A stretch of 64,000 nucleotides of DNA from Sipunculus nudus (Eukaryota; Annelida; Sipuncula; Golfingiida; Sipunculidae), in contig CM049310.1 in the NCBI GenBank assembly GCA_026874595.1, positions 78,301,056 through 78,365,055 of the forward strand, read 5' to 3'. Below are positions 21,401 to 28,970 of the stretch, piece after piece (positions within the stretch are counted from its first letter, which is position 1; every line of letters starts with the position of its first letter). A program made the position numbers and the translations under genes. The notes beneath the pieces were generated by a model that saw only the letters and a list, made by a program, of their open reading frames with translations, was not told the origin of the DNA and searched no databases.

Positions 21401-22619
21401 ATATTCCTTTATATGTAAAATTCAAAGTATCCATGAATACATGACACAGTTTGCTAGTTAACCTGTACTGGAGTCATGACTCAAGACATAGGTGAGAACA
21501 CATTCTAACAGCAAGCCATCCTATAACATCAGTACCGTGGTAAACAATCAATAATCTTAAAATCAGGCAAAGAGTGATGAATCAAAACAAAGGATACCTG
21601 TGAACTCACTAACCAAAGTTTGGTCCATCTTCATGGTAACAGGTCAGCTGATGGCGTACAAGTTGGCTATATATTGTCCATTAACCAATGTGGCACACTC
21701 TAGTGTTCACACGTCAGAAATTCACAGACTATTTCTCACACATGTCAGGTGTTGTCAAGAGAACACTAATATATCTAATTATCGGTCCTAATTAAAGTGA
21801 CAGCATACCTGTAGGTCATGAGACATTGTAAGAAATGAAGAAAATATTTGCATCCTAATAGATCCTTATTGTGTGGCTCTCCATATACAAGATGTAGAGG
21901 AGGATGCTGGTTGGAGACCATCTATTGTCAGCTGGCTGAAATAGTTCAGAGTACAATCTATACAGCTGTCTTTCTAGGTTTCTTTATGACTATTGAAGAA
22001 TAATTACCTGAAAATATATAAAACTTGGATAGCACTCAGAGAGTGCAGACCTCCGCCAAGGCAGCTCAAAACCCCTATGTGGCAATGTCTGGAATGTTGC
22101 ACTTTTCCTTTAAAAAAATTGCTGGATCCAGATGGTGATCCAGATCACCCCCAAAATGTAAAAATTTGTTCCTTGTATCATTGCTGAGCTTTCCTGAAAA
22201 TTTCATCAAAATGCATTTATGACTTTTTGAGTAATGTTGCTCAGACAAAAGAACACTGGCAAAAACATGACCCTCACCCCTTAGCTCAGGTAAAAATACT
22301 ATTACCTAAGTTAGATTTGACATGTTGTGTTTTAATCTTTTGTAGTGGTGCAGAAGATAAACATGGCTACCTATGGGATCGACACTACGGGGTGCTGTTA
22401 ACAAAATTTCCACACACCGATGTTGTGAATTCTGTTTCATTCAACCCGAGAGATCCTGAAGTGCTAGTGACAGTCAGCGATGACTGCAGTATTAAAATCT
22501 GGCGATCCCGGAACAGGGAGATCGAGGTGAAGGGAACCCTGGGTAAAACTGACAGTTTAGTTGAGAGGACTTACGCCCCCGAGTCCCCTGTAAATCTGTC
22601 CATATCTATGGATGATTGA
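23..22619 (+). CDS. FBXW5: F-box/WD repeat-containing protein 5 (six coding exons)
   Basis: Join of 23-403, 4391-4565, 14761-14900, 17144-18192, 19833-20045 and 22346-22619: 2232 nt, 743 codons and TGA. All introns are GT-AG and all phases close. Domains: F-box at about residues 16-60 (LPDNILLHVFSFL, then CKTWHRIA); WD40 blades from about residue 100 (LKAHRDQVLHV...SKDGFVKVWN) and at the C-terminus (SGAEDKHGYLWDRHYG, VSDDCSIKIWRS). FBXW5-specific blocks include YLIFTTG, PHQIGIK, GHIIGM, RAHKAYTPNDECFFIFLDV. In vertebrates this family binds SKP1/CUL1 through the F-box and DDB1/CUL4 through WD motifs, and targets SAS-6, EPS8 and TSC2; the substrate here is not known from sequence. Human FBXW5 is about 566 residues; the extra length sits mainly in exon 4. 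It lies tail to tail with an integrin beta gene. Confidence 0.95.
404..617 (+). other. FBXW5 intron 1, first part
   Basis: The intron runs 404-4390, from donor GTAAGTA to acceptor TTGGCAG. This first 210 bp is AT-rich sequence in which I see nothing recognisable. Confidence 0.6.
618..2046 (+). mobile_element. Repeat family A, copy 1 (non-autonomous DNA element candidate)
   Basis: Starts ATTGTATCCGCCAAAAC and ends TTTTGGCGAATACACATAG, so the motif GTATCCGCCAAAA stands inverted at the two ends. The start also folds on itself (GTATCCGCCAAAAC then GTTTTGCAGATAC). Inside are several imperfect copies of a roughly 300-bp unit (TTTGCATGTGTATAGATCTC, CACTCATATCTC, GGTTTGAC, TAGCTTTCTTGATTTT), with GGTGGCGCCACC at 932-943. 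Other copies are at 31066 and, inverted, 41575. No long ORF; short ORFs on both strands are by-products of the tandem core. Confidence 0.75.
2047..2509 (+). other. FBXW5 intron 1, unassigned
   Basis: AT-rich intron with no ORF, repeat partner or RNA structure that I could recognise. The 70-codon ORF at 2435-2647 runs across the boundary of the next repeat and is not a gene. Confidence 0.5.
2510..3045 (+). mobile_element. Repeat family D, copy 1 (TIR MITE, about 536 bp)
   Basis: Left end AAGTCTGTTTCACC...CTGTCCACCTGTTTTTTG pairs with the reverse complement of the right end, AAAAAACAGGTGGACATGAG...GAAACGGACTATAG. The inverted repeat is about 38 bp with some mismatches. The interior is AT-rich and non-coding. 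Three other copies share these ends (13661, 15779, 53342) but have different interiors and lengths. Confidence 0.75.
3046..3635 (+). other. FBXW5 intron 1, unassigned
   Basis: AT-rich, with A-runs near 3150-3190. No repeat partner or coding signal seen. Confidence 0.5.
3636..3800 (+). repeat. Repeat family H fragment
   Basis: The stretch CTTCTCATCAAAATTCATGC, then AGTTAATGAGGTCATAGGTC, matches the 3' part of the larger family H copy at 4700-5175, including the end ACGGGCATATTATGCAC. It carries AGGTCATAGGTCA (3732-3744), a perfect direct repeat of the nuclear-receptor half-site spaced by one base. Confidence 0.65.
3801..4390 (+). other. FBXW5 intron 1, last part
   Basis: AT-rich intron (A-run near 4050, T-rich stretches) ending in the acceptor TTAAACTTGGCAG at 4390. 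Nothing else recognised. Confidence 0.6.
4391..4565 (+). CDS. FBXW5: FBXW5 coding exon 2: WD40 blades 1-2
   Basis: Residues 128-185 plus one base. It starts VWNTGYPASVRYSADLHKF and continues KYTQYSQFNKSDTLLLVSG and SGEIAVFSLT, all close to the vertebrate FBXW5 positions. Acceptor GGCAG at 4390, donor GTCAGT at 4566; the next exon supplies two bases to complete a Gly/Asp junction codon. Confidence 0.93.
4690..5175 (+). repeat. Repeat family H, copy 1
   Basis: Contains about three tandem degenerate units of 145-150 bp (CTGCGATAACT, TTTTCATGAAA, TCTCGCCCAAGTTTGAT, GCATATTTAATGAGGTCA). Similar throughout to 20380-20760, also in an FBXW5 intron, and to 3636-3800. The right end ACGGGCGTATAATGCAC is related to the ACGGGAGTATTATGG near the start of the second copy, consistent with terminal inverted repeats. 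Half-site pairs: AGGTCACTGGTCA (4817-4829), AGGTCAGAGGTCA (4964-4976). Confidence 0.65.
5237..5410 (+). repeat. Repeat family L, copy 1
   Basis: Shares CTGACTT, AAGGTTGAGTTTTAATGCTG and GGTAATATGACTT-like segments, in the same order, with 55290-55480 in an integrin intron. Divergent; nature unknown. Confidence 0.5.
5520..5640. repeat. G-rich / C-rich low-complexity patch with perfect palindrome
   Basis: Several runs of five or six G alternate with TATATA; GGGGTATATATACCCC at 5545-5560 is a perfect palindrome. A run of ten C closes the patch at 5625-5634. G-quadruplex formation is plausible. Confidence 0.7.
5641..7056 (+). other. FBXW5 intron 2, mostly unassigned
   Basis: Contains a short (GTCT)n tract at about 5905-5928 and otherwise AT-rich sequence. 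ORFs of 60-70 codons here show no family resemblance and no splice context. Confidence 0.5.
7057..7137 (+). repeat. 23-bp minisatellite, left fragment
   Basis: Three to four units of CACCCATACATCACAATACA type, interrupted at 7138 by an insertion. The array resumes at 7960. Confidence 0.85.
7138..7959 (+). mobile_element. Probable solo LTR (822 bp) inside the minisatellite
   Basis: Starts TGTTACAGA and ends TCTGTAACA, a perfect 9-bp inverted end with the TG...CA of long terminal repeats. It is flanked by CCAT (7134-7137) and TCAT (7960-7963), a likely 4-bp target duplication with one change: deleting insert and one flank restores the minisatellite phase. An AATAAA lies near 7798. There is no internal domain or second LTR, so a solo LTR left by recombination fits best; a MITE is the alternative. 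The 87-codon ORF at 7560 is hydrophobic and low-complexity, without family signal. Confidence 0.6.
7960..9048 (+). repeat. 23-bp minisatellite, main array
   Basis: About 47 units of a 23-bp repeat (ACATGACACCCATACATCAT-like, then GAT). A higher-order unit of six repeats (138 bp), marked by GATAGAGAACACCCAAACAT, starts at 8177, 8315 and 8453 and recurs at 8813. Non-coding: stops and length variants interrupt every frame. Confidence 0.9.
9049..10597 (+). other. FBXW5 intron 2, unassigned
   Basis: AT-rich. A C-run (10372-10391) encodes a spurious poly-Pro ORF. Family C begins at 10598. No gene or repeat partner recognised. Confidence 0.5.
10598..13619 (+). mobile_element. Repeat family C: TIR element with satellite core
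   Basis: Bounded by a perfect 11-bp inverted repeat, ATGCCCCCGCC (10598-10608) and GGCGGGGGCAT (13609-13619). The interior is 17 tandem monomers, marked by CCTGCAGATA at 10628, 10808, 10989, 11170, 11331, 11512, 11690, 11871, 12051, 12211, 12392, 12570, 12751, 12931, 13092 and 13273 (degenerate at 13453). Monomers are 178-181 bp except every fifth, 160-161 bp, giving an 880-bp higher-order unit repeated about three times. The repeated 100-109-codon ORFs on both strands exist only because the monomers are near multiples of three. Confidence 0.88.
13661..14275 (+). mobile_element. Repeat family D, copy 2 (TIR MITE, 615 bp)
   Basis: The best-preserved member. CTATAGTTCATTCCAGCACC then CCTGTCCACCTGTTTTTTCG at the left is mirrored at the right by CGAAAAAACAGGTGGACGGG then GGTGTAGAACGGACTATAG, an inverted repeat of about 39 bp with few mismatches. 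The interior carries a modest number of CpGs (near 13900-14030) and no credible ORF. Confidence 0.85.
14276..14760 (+). other. FBXW5 intron 2, last part
   Basis: AT-rich, ending in the acceptor TTTGTCCTTTCCAG at 14760. Nothing else recognised. Confidence 0.6.
14761..14900 (+). CDS. FBXW5: FBXW5 coding exon 3
   Basis: Residues 186-232. It reads DDFELQCRVINKPYDIFGTW, then YNDTYLLSGNLHWLGS and SSLWLNK, as in vertebrate FBXW5, where an acidic stretch is followed by a GTW...LLSGNL strand. An ATG at 14748 upstream of the splice site is intronic. Acceptor TTCCAG at 14760, donor GTAAGTGG at 14901, phase 0 at the 3' side. Confidence 0.93.
15298..15442 (+). repeat. 20-bp tandem repeat
   Basis: About seven units of AAAGTCTCAGCTGAAGATTG, with one or two variant units. 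Lies in FBXW5 intron 3. Confidence 0.85.
15476..15600 (+). repeat. AT-rich imperfect tandem repeat
   Basis: Three to four copies of a 35-50 bp motif containing GTATACAATAATATAATTAT. Confidence 0.7.
15779..16663 (+). mobile_element. Repeat family D, copy 3 (885 bp)
   Basis: Ends ATACTCCATTCCAGTATACT, then CTGTCCACCTGTTTTTTCC on the left, and TTAGGTGGACAGGGGTGTTG, then GAATGGAGTATAG on the right. This is the longest of the four D copies; interior ORFs at 16025 and 16099 overlap on opposite strands and are not credible. Confidence 0.75.
16745..17095 (+). repeat. Repeat family K, degenerate copy
   Basis: Matches the 28127-28595 copy in order: GAGCTTGTTTAT, GTTAGTAAACACAGCAAAGT, GGTCATTTGTTTCAAAATGC, GGATTATTTTTTGCAGGCCC, CAGCCTGT. 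The terminal repeats are not clear here. A CAG in the repeat precedes the true exon 4 acceptor. Confidence 0.6.
17144..18192 (+). CDS. FBXW5: FBXW5 coding exon 4: acidic, Ser-rich insert between conserved blocks
   Basis: Residues 233-581 plus two bases, much the longest exon. The start (VMRLFKFRNVNASSIRTIM) and the end (DRYLIFTTGKKTYTPHQIGI, then DHLIELDGHIIGMCLSPDH) are conserved with vertebrates. Between them lie about 210 residues rich in Ser, Asp, Glu and Thr with no predicted fold, for example SSVDDLNS and SSSMSETDGD. Acceptor TTTTTTTTAG at 17143, donor GTAAAG at 18193. The 147-codon ORF on the opposite strand is a shadow. Confidence 0.93.
18213..18430 (+). repeat. Tandem repeat of about 60 bp
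   Basis: Four imperfect units containing TACCATGAAATAGAATATGA and TTTATGTTACC. Lies just after exon 4. Confidence 0.75.
18507..18527 (+). repeat. Poly(C) tract, 21 nt
   Basis: Uninterrupted C run; the longest of nine poly(C/G) tracts of ten or more in this window. Confidence 0.95.
18720..19215 (+). repeat. 147-bp tandem repeat, three to four units
   Basis: AGATCTGTGGAATTCTAAGA recurs at 18926 and 19073; flanking segments (GGTGACCTTGACC, ACATTTGAAGTAT, AATTGTTTCCACCAAAATCT) repeat in the same order. As 147 is a multiple of three, a 188-codon frame stays open across the array (18759-19325); it has no splice context and looks non-coding. Confidence 0.8.
19216..19832 (+). other. FBXW5 intron 4, last part
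   Basis: AT-rich intron with no recognisable element, ending in TTTTTTTACCCAG at 19832. Confidence 0.6.
19833..20045 (+). CDS. FBXW5: FBXW5 coding exon 5
   Basis: Residues 582-652 plus two bases. It reads RYLYVNSRPWP, then PPPIAQEIDIHVIDLHTKQE and RAHKAYTPNDECFFIFLDVC, the most conserved block of the family. The split Arg codon at the 5' side and the split Ser codon at the 3' side both fit the neighbours. Donor GTATGT at 20046. Confidence 0.95.
20380..20760 (+). repeat. Repeat family H, copy 2
   Basis: Same order of segments as 4690-5175: CTGCGATAACTTAGCAGGG, TCACCAAAGTTTGATTATGG, GCAACATCCACTTATATTTA, ATATTTAATGAGGTCAG. Starts near CATATGACGGGAGTATTATG. Half-site pairs AGGTCATGGGTCA (20544-20556) and AGGTCAGATGTCA (20691-20703). 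Confidence 0.65.
20761..22009 (+). other. FBXW5 intron 5, unassigned
   Basis: AT-rich, non-coding; short ORFs on both strands overlap each other. No repeat partner seen in the window. Confidence 0.5.
22010..22270 (+). mobile_element. Fragment resembling the 3' end of a non-LTR retrotransposon
   Basis: AGAGTGCAGACCTCCGCCAA, AAAAATTTGTTCCTTGTATC and TTTTGAGTAATGTTGCTCAG are typical of the 3' untranslated ends of RTE/L2-type LINEs and their SINE partners in marine animals (from memory of such families). A related piece (CTTATAACTTTTTGAGTAAA) is at 28896-28970. The coding part is absent. Confidence 0.5.
22346..22619 (+). CDS. FBXW5: FBXW5 last coding exon: C-terminal WD40 blades and stop
   Basis: Residues 653-743 and TGA (22617-22619). 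It reads GAEDKHGYLWDRHYGVLLTK, then TDVVNSVSFNPRDPE and VTVSDDCSIKIWRSR, two WD blades. The tail after IWRSR (about 38 residues) is not conserved with vertebrates, which end FFSWLASQ. Acceptor TTTTGTAG at 22345. Confidence 0.95.
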
Positions 22620-23640
22620 GCGTGAATTATCCATCAAACTCTCAGCACCTTTTCTATGCAGATTCTTTTTCTGTTCCTTGTTGCAGCCTTTGTTTCTACA
22701 TTTTTCTGCTCTTGTGTAATTGGAGAGAAAAAGTGCATCAGTTACAATGTGTATAAACTGTAACTCACATAAGAAGTATCAGGGGGAGATCCAGGATTTG
22801 TATAGGGAGGGATCCAACCCAGGAGGACTTTTGGATGAACCTAAAAAATATATCCTGAAATCTGGAAACGGAAGGGAGTCCAGGCTGCAACATTGGTCTG
22901 AAACATTTTAAAAAAGATTGTGGCAGCTGAAAAAAGTAGGGTCTTGACCCCCTGGATCCGCTTCTGGAAATACTGCACTAGTTATATTTCTTACAAGAAT
23001 TGGGATTCACAGGCCTGTTGATGATTTCTGGACAATGGAGAGAAGATGGATGACACACCAATGTATATTTATATATGTGTGTGTCTATGTTTGTGTTTGG
23101 TAGCTATTCATCTTTGAATGTGACTGGACAGCTGCACTGGTTTCTATGTGAAGGAACTTAAAAGTCTCTTCTTTTTTTTGTTGAGTTTGTACTCCACAAA
23201 AATATAAACAGAAATTAGTGTTCAACGGGGATCATCGTTTGTGACTGATGATAATTCAGCAAAATGTATCGCATGGAGAGCTTCATCAAACAAGCCTTGA
23301 ATGGTGCAGGCAGAATACCTTAGGCTGTATAAACCAGTGAATAGTGTTTACTTAGAACACCACTCAACATTTGCATGTGAAATATCAGGATATCTTAAAA
23401 AATATGTAAAGTTATGTTTATGGAGGCTCTTGTTATATCAGCTGTTGAGATGTTTTGATATTTTTTATGAATTTAAAGCACTAAGCTATGTTTGAAAATT
23501 CATAGTTTTTTAAATGTGTTGAACCATGAGACTTTGCTATTTAATATGTTGTAAGATGTAACATAGGTCTATAAGCCACTTAAATGGCTAATGTACAAAA
23601 ACTGTGTCAAGAATTAAACAAAAGAATGATTTTGAAGAAT
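22620..23640 (+). other. FBXW5: FBXW5 3' UTR candidate region
   Basis: No canonical AATAAA is seen shortly after the stop. An ATTAAA variant at 23613-23618 is the nearest candidate poly(A) signal. An AATAAA further on, near 30241, followed by a GT-rich stretch, is another possibility but would need a 7.6-kb UTR running through repeats. A family E element (22780-22966) falls inside this region. Confidence 0.3.
22780..22966 (+). mobile_element. Repeat family E, copy 1 (hAT-like MITE, 187 bp)
   Basis: Starts CAGGGGGAGATCCAGGATTT and ends CCCCCTGGATCCGCTTCTG. Flanks GAAGTAT and GAAATAC resemble a degenerate 7-8 bp target duplication. Related copies: 35109, 59031, 60378, 61013. Confidence 0.75.
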
Positions 23641-24080
23641 GGATATATAAGTGATGTCAAATGTAAATATGTAATGGCATGTCGAGACATGTAAATCTGA
23701 ATAGGAGAACCAGACTTTTAATTTCTTCATGGCCTGGTCAGAGTTGTTTTGGTCATTGGTGGTCAAAGATCTTTGTGAACCGTCTTAGACTGGTTGCAGG
23801 CCATAATGTGACACTTTTACAAAGGTCTGACACAGTATGCTTTAACGACTAGCAGTTGGTCAAAAAGGTGGACTGTTAGTAGTCAAAATACTGATGCACT
23901 GCTGGAAGCAAGAAAGTCACTGATAGTCCTGCAGCATACATGCCAGCATTAGATATTTCCAAAGAGGTAGGCCAGGGTTGAGGGGCTGCCATAGCCTCCC
24001 CCCCCCACAGGGGCTGAGGCGAATGGATTCCCTTAATCTAGTTTATAACAAAAGCAATGTATTAATATGAATTAATCATT
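22967..24080. other. Intergenic, unassigned
   Basis: Downstream of FBXW5. AT-rich, with a C-run near 23998. No gene seen. Confidence 0.5.
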
Positions 24081-24117
24081 TTGGCAAAAAAAAGGTGTGG
24101 TTTTTGTTTTACTTTTT
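24081..24117 (-). mobile_element. Repeat family I, copy 1, left piece
   Basis: GGCAAAAAAAAGGTGTGG, followed by ACTTTTT, aligns to the start of the intact copy at 59283 (GGCTAAAAATTAAGGTATAG). The rest of the copy resumes at about 26573, so element B1 appears to be inserted in it. Short, hence moderate confidence. Confidence 0.45.
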
Positions 24118-26572
24118 AGCGAACCTGTGAGCTTATGCGATGGTGCAGCGTCGTGCGTCGTGTGCGTCTGTCGTGCGTCGTGCTTCGTCTGTACGTTAAC
24201 CATAGCTATCCCAAAAACGGCAGGAGCTAGCATCACCAAATTTTTTGCAAATAATCAGTCATCTTAAAAACTATATCGGATTTTGTTTATTTTTTTTCTA
24301 ACTGTATTTTCTTAGATTTAATAGGGAAAAAGCTAAAAAAGCTTTAAAAATCTTCTTCGACGAAACTGTCCAGCCAAATTGTCCAATATTTCACAGAAAT
24401 GATCCCTTGAACAATCTTTCTCAAGTTTGTTTGAATGGATCCAGTTTGGAGATTTTTGGCTGAGATACAGGAGGTTGAACTTTGTTAACTGTGCAAAAAA
24501 GCATATTAAAATTTAAATCTCAGAAACGGCTGTAGCTATCATCACCAAATTTTATGCCAATGTTGGTCACATAGGTCATATCTGAAATTGAGGTATTGGT
24601 GGCACCACCTGCATCGGCCTTTTTTGTACAGGGTCATCAGTGCCCATATCACACTGAGGGCTAAAAAAATCTTCTTCGAAACCATATGGCCAAAATGTTT
24701 AATATGGCACAGAAATTATCCTAGGGTAGTGCTTTCTGAAGTTTGTTCAAATGGTCTCTTTTCAGTGACTTTTGGCTAAGTTATGGGAAGCTGAATTTAG
24801 TCATATGCCATAACAGCCCATTTTAGCTCAGTGGCTATAATGATCTTCTTCTCTAAAACCACTGGGCCAAATTCTTAATTCTCACACATTAATTATCCTC
24901 AGATGTTGATAATTCAAGTTTGTTCAAATGGTTTTGGTTCAGTGCTTTTAGGCTGAGTTACGAGAAGCTTAACTCAGCCAGTTTACTGTATCGTCTATAT
25001 GAGTTATAAACCTGCAAAACGTTTTTCGACTGATGCCACTGAAACCAGTTTGTTAAATATTTTACAAGAATGATTCCTACAATAATTCTTATAATAATTG
25101 TCATTAGAGGTTCCACATGAATGATTTTTGGCTGAATTATGGAGATTAAATTGAGTCATTTTACCATATATGTTAGCTGTGTGATGCTGTTACATCTAGC
25201 CTGGCACCAGTTTATCAGCATCTATACCATCATGCCACTAGACATTTATATCATCAGGTTATCTTTGGTTAATATTGACCAGAAAGTTTTTTAAAAGCTT
25301 TTAAAAAATTTAGATTTATGATTTAAGTTATTCATCATACCAGGCAATGTTACAATCATCGATATTCAGCTCTCTGTGGCTATATAAAGACAACTGTAAG
25401 TGGATTATAAATTATTGGTATCCCTACTCAACTTAATTCAAGAATTTGCCATCAATGAGATATATCTGTATCTTAAATTTGCATTCAGTATGCATCCGTG
25501 ATAATTTTACATATATTCCTGATTTCTGAAGTCAGCTGAAGGCATTTTGTATTGGGAAAATAAATTTCAAAGTTATTTCAAGTAGGGACCACTTTTGTGT
25601 TCAGATGGCAGCACTTGGTTTACCATTGGCAGATTGCCAGTGCCTTGATGTTGGCCATAAGCCAAGATGATGTCAGCTCTATGAATAGTTTTAGCACAGT
25701 GCCAGGATTGGGAAGTGCAGCCAGGTATAGGTCAAGAGTTCACTCAGTGCTGTAGCTGCATTCTATTTATAGCTTGGCAGACTGCTCACTGCATCTCATT
25801 TGGCACCAGAGTTCAGCCTGAATCTATTTATAGCTTTGACAGACTGCCAACTGTGTCAGATTATGCAACAGGTCAAGAGTTCACTCAGTGCAGCCAGGTA
25901 CAGGTCAAATGTTCACTCAGTCTAGCCAGGTGCAGGTCAAGAGTTCACTCAGTGCAGTAGCTTGAGGCAGCAATTTGTCACAGGTCACTTGGGGGCAACT
26001 GCCTTACTCACCTAAGCCTTGTCAGCCCAGTGCATCAAACCCTGGGGAACTTTGATGTATTGGACTGATATTTTGACCTGTCTATGCGTCTTTGATGGTA
26101 TTCTCATTTACAAGACAGGTGGTGCCACGTACATTGACTTTTGCACAGTGTATGTGCCTGCTTATTTCTACAGAGGAATTTGATATATCAGCCTGAAATT
26201 GGGCATATATATACATATCGAATAGCTTTGTTGTATACAAGACTGGTGGTGCCACCTACAATAATTTTTGCACAATGTGTGTCCCTGCTTATTTCTCAGG
26301 AGAGGTTTGATATATCATTCTGAAAATTGGCATATGTGTATATCTCTGATAGCTTCAAAGTATACAAGACTGGTGGTGCCAGCTACAATCGTTTTTGTGT
26401 TGTGTGCACCCATGCCAGAATTTCAGCAGTGATGTTTGTGTAATTGTTTCTTATTCAAAATGTTTAGTTCTTGCATTGTTCATATACATGAAAAGTAATG
26501 GTCCAGCATTGAAGCATTATACCTGGTTTATTTCCCAATGCACAGGTTCACATTAGGCCTGTAGGCCTTGTT
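24118..26572 (+). mobile_element. Repeat family B, copy 1 (about 2.45 kb)
   Basis: Left end AGCGAACCTGTGAGCTTATG, then CGTCGTGCGTCGTG; right end CACAGGTTCACATTAGGCC. GAACCTGTG thus stands inverted near both ends. The interior is imperfect tandem units (ACGGCTGTAGCTATCATCAC, GAAATGATCC, GGAGATTTTTGGCTGAG), then GGTCAAGAGTTCACTCAGTG units (25730-25970), then GGTGGTGCCACC units (26120-26390) related to family A. No ORF above about 80 codons. An inverted copy is at 41388-44695. Confidence 0.8.
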
Positions 26573-26828
26573 TTTGTATATTTCAATAAGAATGTCATAT
26601 GATCAGGGAAAAGCATGATAAAACAATTGTTATGCTAGTCTGGTAAAAACACTTCAGAACTAAGGAAATCTGATCAAAACTGTATTATTTTATCTTCTTG
26701 AAAGAAATGTCCAAGCAGCTGGAGCTCAAAATTGGTAAGAATCTATTAAAAATTAAAAAATTTTATGCGGGGGGTTAAAATTGACACGCATGGTGCCTGA
26801 GAACCATAACTTTTTTTTTGTGGCCTTG
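26573..26828 (-). mobile_element. Repeat family I, copy 1, right piece
   Basis: Shares ATGATCAGGGAAAAGCATGA and TGGTGCCTGAGAACCATAAC with copies 48114 and 59283. Its left end is abutted by B1. Confidence 0.7.
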
Positions 26829-28126
26829 TGTTTGACAAATTCTCATTGAAACATTTATTTCAAAAACAGGCCAGAAACAATAACCATTGGTCCCTGAGAT
26901 ACCAAGATTACTTTTAACTTGTAATACTAATTAAAGGAAAACAGTGTGTTCATGCTGCAGGTAAGAACCTTAACCATTGAAACATGATGCATCACCAAGA
27001 TTCTGAAGGATATGCCGTTAAAGCAGGGTAAGAAAAATGGTATGTATTGCTCCTAGAGGCAGTAGGCATTGTAGCCATCTCAAATTCAGTTGGCTAACAC
27101 TTCAATCGGTAGGGTTGGCATGTATGCATACAGAGGTCCTATGACAAGATACAACAAACTGCAGGTAGTACCTGGTGGTCATGCAATGTTTGTGCAATAG
27201 TCTTACAAAAAATGCAACTGCAACTTTTTTTTTTGCAGCCAGATCACAGACCGTCATCATTAGTGTTGTACTCTGCATCTAGTGGCAGTTGCAGATGGTC
27301 TAAGCTCAGGTGTCATTGAAGCATTAATTAAGACATGATAAGTCCATGGGTAATATTTTTACCATTTGCACTTTTATCAGTTCTTACCCAGAGAGCTGTA
27401 TTCTTCCTGGAAATTTCTACTTTACCATTAAAGGAAAAATTTATTTCATCAGTCATTTAAAATTGGAATATTCTACAAAATCAGTTTGTCAGTATGCCAC
27501 CAGATGTCACTTCATGCTCAATGAAGTGTGGCTAAGATTTAAGCTGTTGTTGGGTGTAAATGTGATCTCGCCATAGCCAGTTGTCTCACTATTCTACTCC
27601 ATTGAAAATTTAATTTTGCTGAGATGATACCACATAAATACATAATTAGAAATTCATAATTGTAACCCCTACACTGGACATGTTTACACTATATTGTATA
27701 CACACACTGACACATGTATTCCAAAACATGTTAGATTCCTTTCTCTTTGAGGAAGCTAGGGCTTTCTCCTTTTTTATTTCTTTTTACCTCCAGACAATGT
27801 ATTTATATAACAAATGTGTTATTTTGTTGTTATAAGGGACTGTTTTTAGATGTTACTGTAACAATACTTTGTAATTATATTTGGTAAAAATGAATATATG
27901 ATGTTATTTCCTCATTCAACCATATTTGAAAAGCTTGTGTAAGTAAATTTTAAGTAGGGCTGAGTATCGAGAAAAATTTTAATATCAGTTATCAGCATGA
28001 GATTAAAGATAAAATATCAATACTTAATAAAGATGAGAAACTGTAACATTTATTTAAATAGCATTACCTCGCAAGTGGTAAATAATAGGCATTATAGTCA
28101 ATAATCATTGTCATCTTTGCCTGCTT
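26829..28126. other. Intergenic, unassigned
   Basis: AT-rich sequence with no recognised gene or repeat. The ORF at 27346-27576 has no family resemblance. Confidence 0.5.
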
Positions 28127-28595
28127 AAAGGTGCCCAATCACCTACCTTTTAAAAAAGAATTATGTGATTTCTGGCCTACTCTTGTGTAAAAATTAATGA
28201 TCAAAGGTCAATTTTGGTTGTGAAAAGTTCTTATAAGGCCTTCCTGAAGGATGTGTGAACTTGTTTATGAACAACATGTTTGTAAACAGCAATGTTGACA
28301 AATGGGAAAACATGTAACTTTAGGTGGTAGGTTGCATATATGTGGTGGTAGAAAGGTCATTTGTTGCAAAACGCCATTTGCAAAGCTCTGGCTTATCTGA
28401 TTTGCTGCTAGATGTCCTTGTTGAATTTGTTCGGATTATTTTCGCGGGGCCCCACATATTATAAACACAATGATATTAACAAAACAAGCAGCCTGTGTGC
28501 AGGGATATCCATGTTTTCTAACCTATTTTAATAAAAGCTCCAAGGGATAACTTTTAGTTCATAAAGGTCAGATAGGTGATCGGGCCCCTTTAAGG
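28127..28595 (+). mobile_element. Repeat family K, intact copy (MITE, about 470 bp)
   Basis: Left end AAAGGTGCCCAATCACCTA and right end TAGGTGATCGGGCCCCTTTA form an imperfect inverted repeat of about 19 bp. Interior segments recur at 16745-17095; end segments recur at 37440 and 38803. Confidence 0.75.
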
Positions 28596-28649
28596 TTGAC
28601 CCTAATTGTAGTGAATGATGATGAATGTTCTCGGCTGGGACTTACAAAT

Positions 28650-28811
28650 TACAGTGGTACCCCACAATTACAACCACCTTTGGGACTGAGCCTTGGGGTG
28701 GTCATATTTATGAAATTAAGTTACGTGGTTCATATATTTGGGACCAAGAAAGTGGTTGTAATTGTGAGGTGGTCACAGTTGTGGGGTGGTCGCAAGACTG
28801 AGTTCACTGTA
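28650..28811 (+). mobile_element. Repeat family G, copy 1 (Tc1/mariner-like MITE, 162 bp)
   Basis: Starts TACAGTGGTACCCCACAATT and ends GAGTTCACTGTA; both ends start with TA, as expected for TA-targeting elements. Internal inverted symmetry (ACAACCACC against GGTGGTC) suggests a hairpin. Confidence 0.7.
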
Positions 28812-28895
28812 CTCTGATCATGCGATGTAAAGAATCCAAAAGACAAAAACTTTTTATTAATGGAACCAGATTACCTAAAAAATTAACTGATTGTA

Positions 28896-28970
28896 CCTTG
28901 CATTATACCTTAAATCTCCAGAAAATATAATCAAAATCTGCTTATAACTTTTTGAGTAAAGTTGCTAGCG
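28896..28970 (+). mobile_element. Short LINE/SINE 3'-end-like fragment
   Basis: CCTTGCATTATACCTTAAAT, then CTTATAACTTTTTGAGTAAA and GTTGCTAGC, resembling 22010-22270. Confidence 0.4.
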
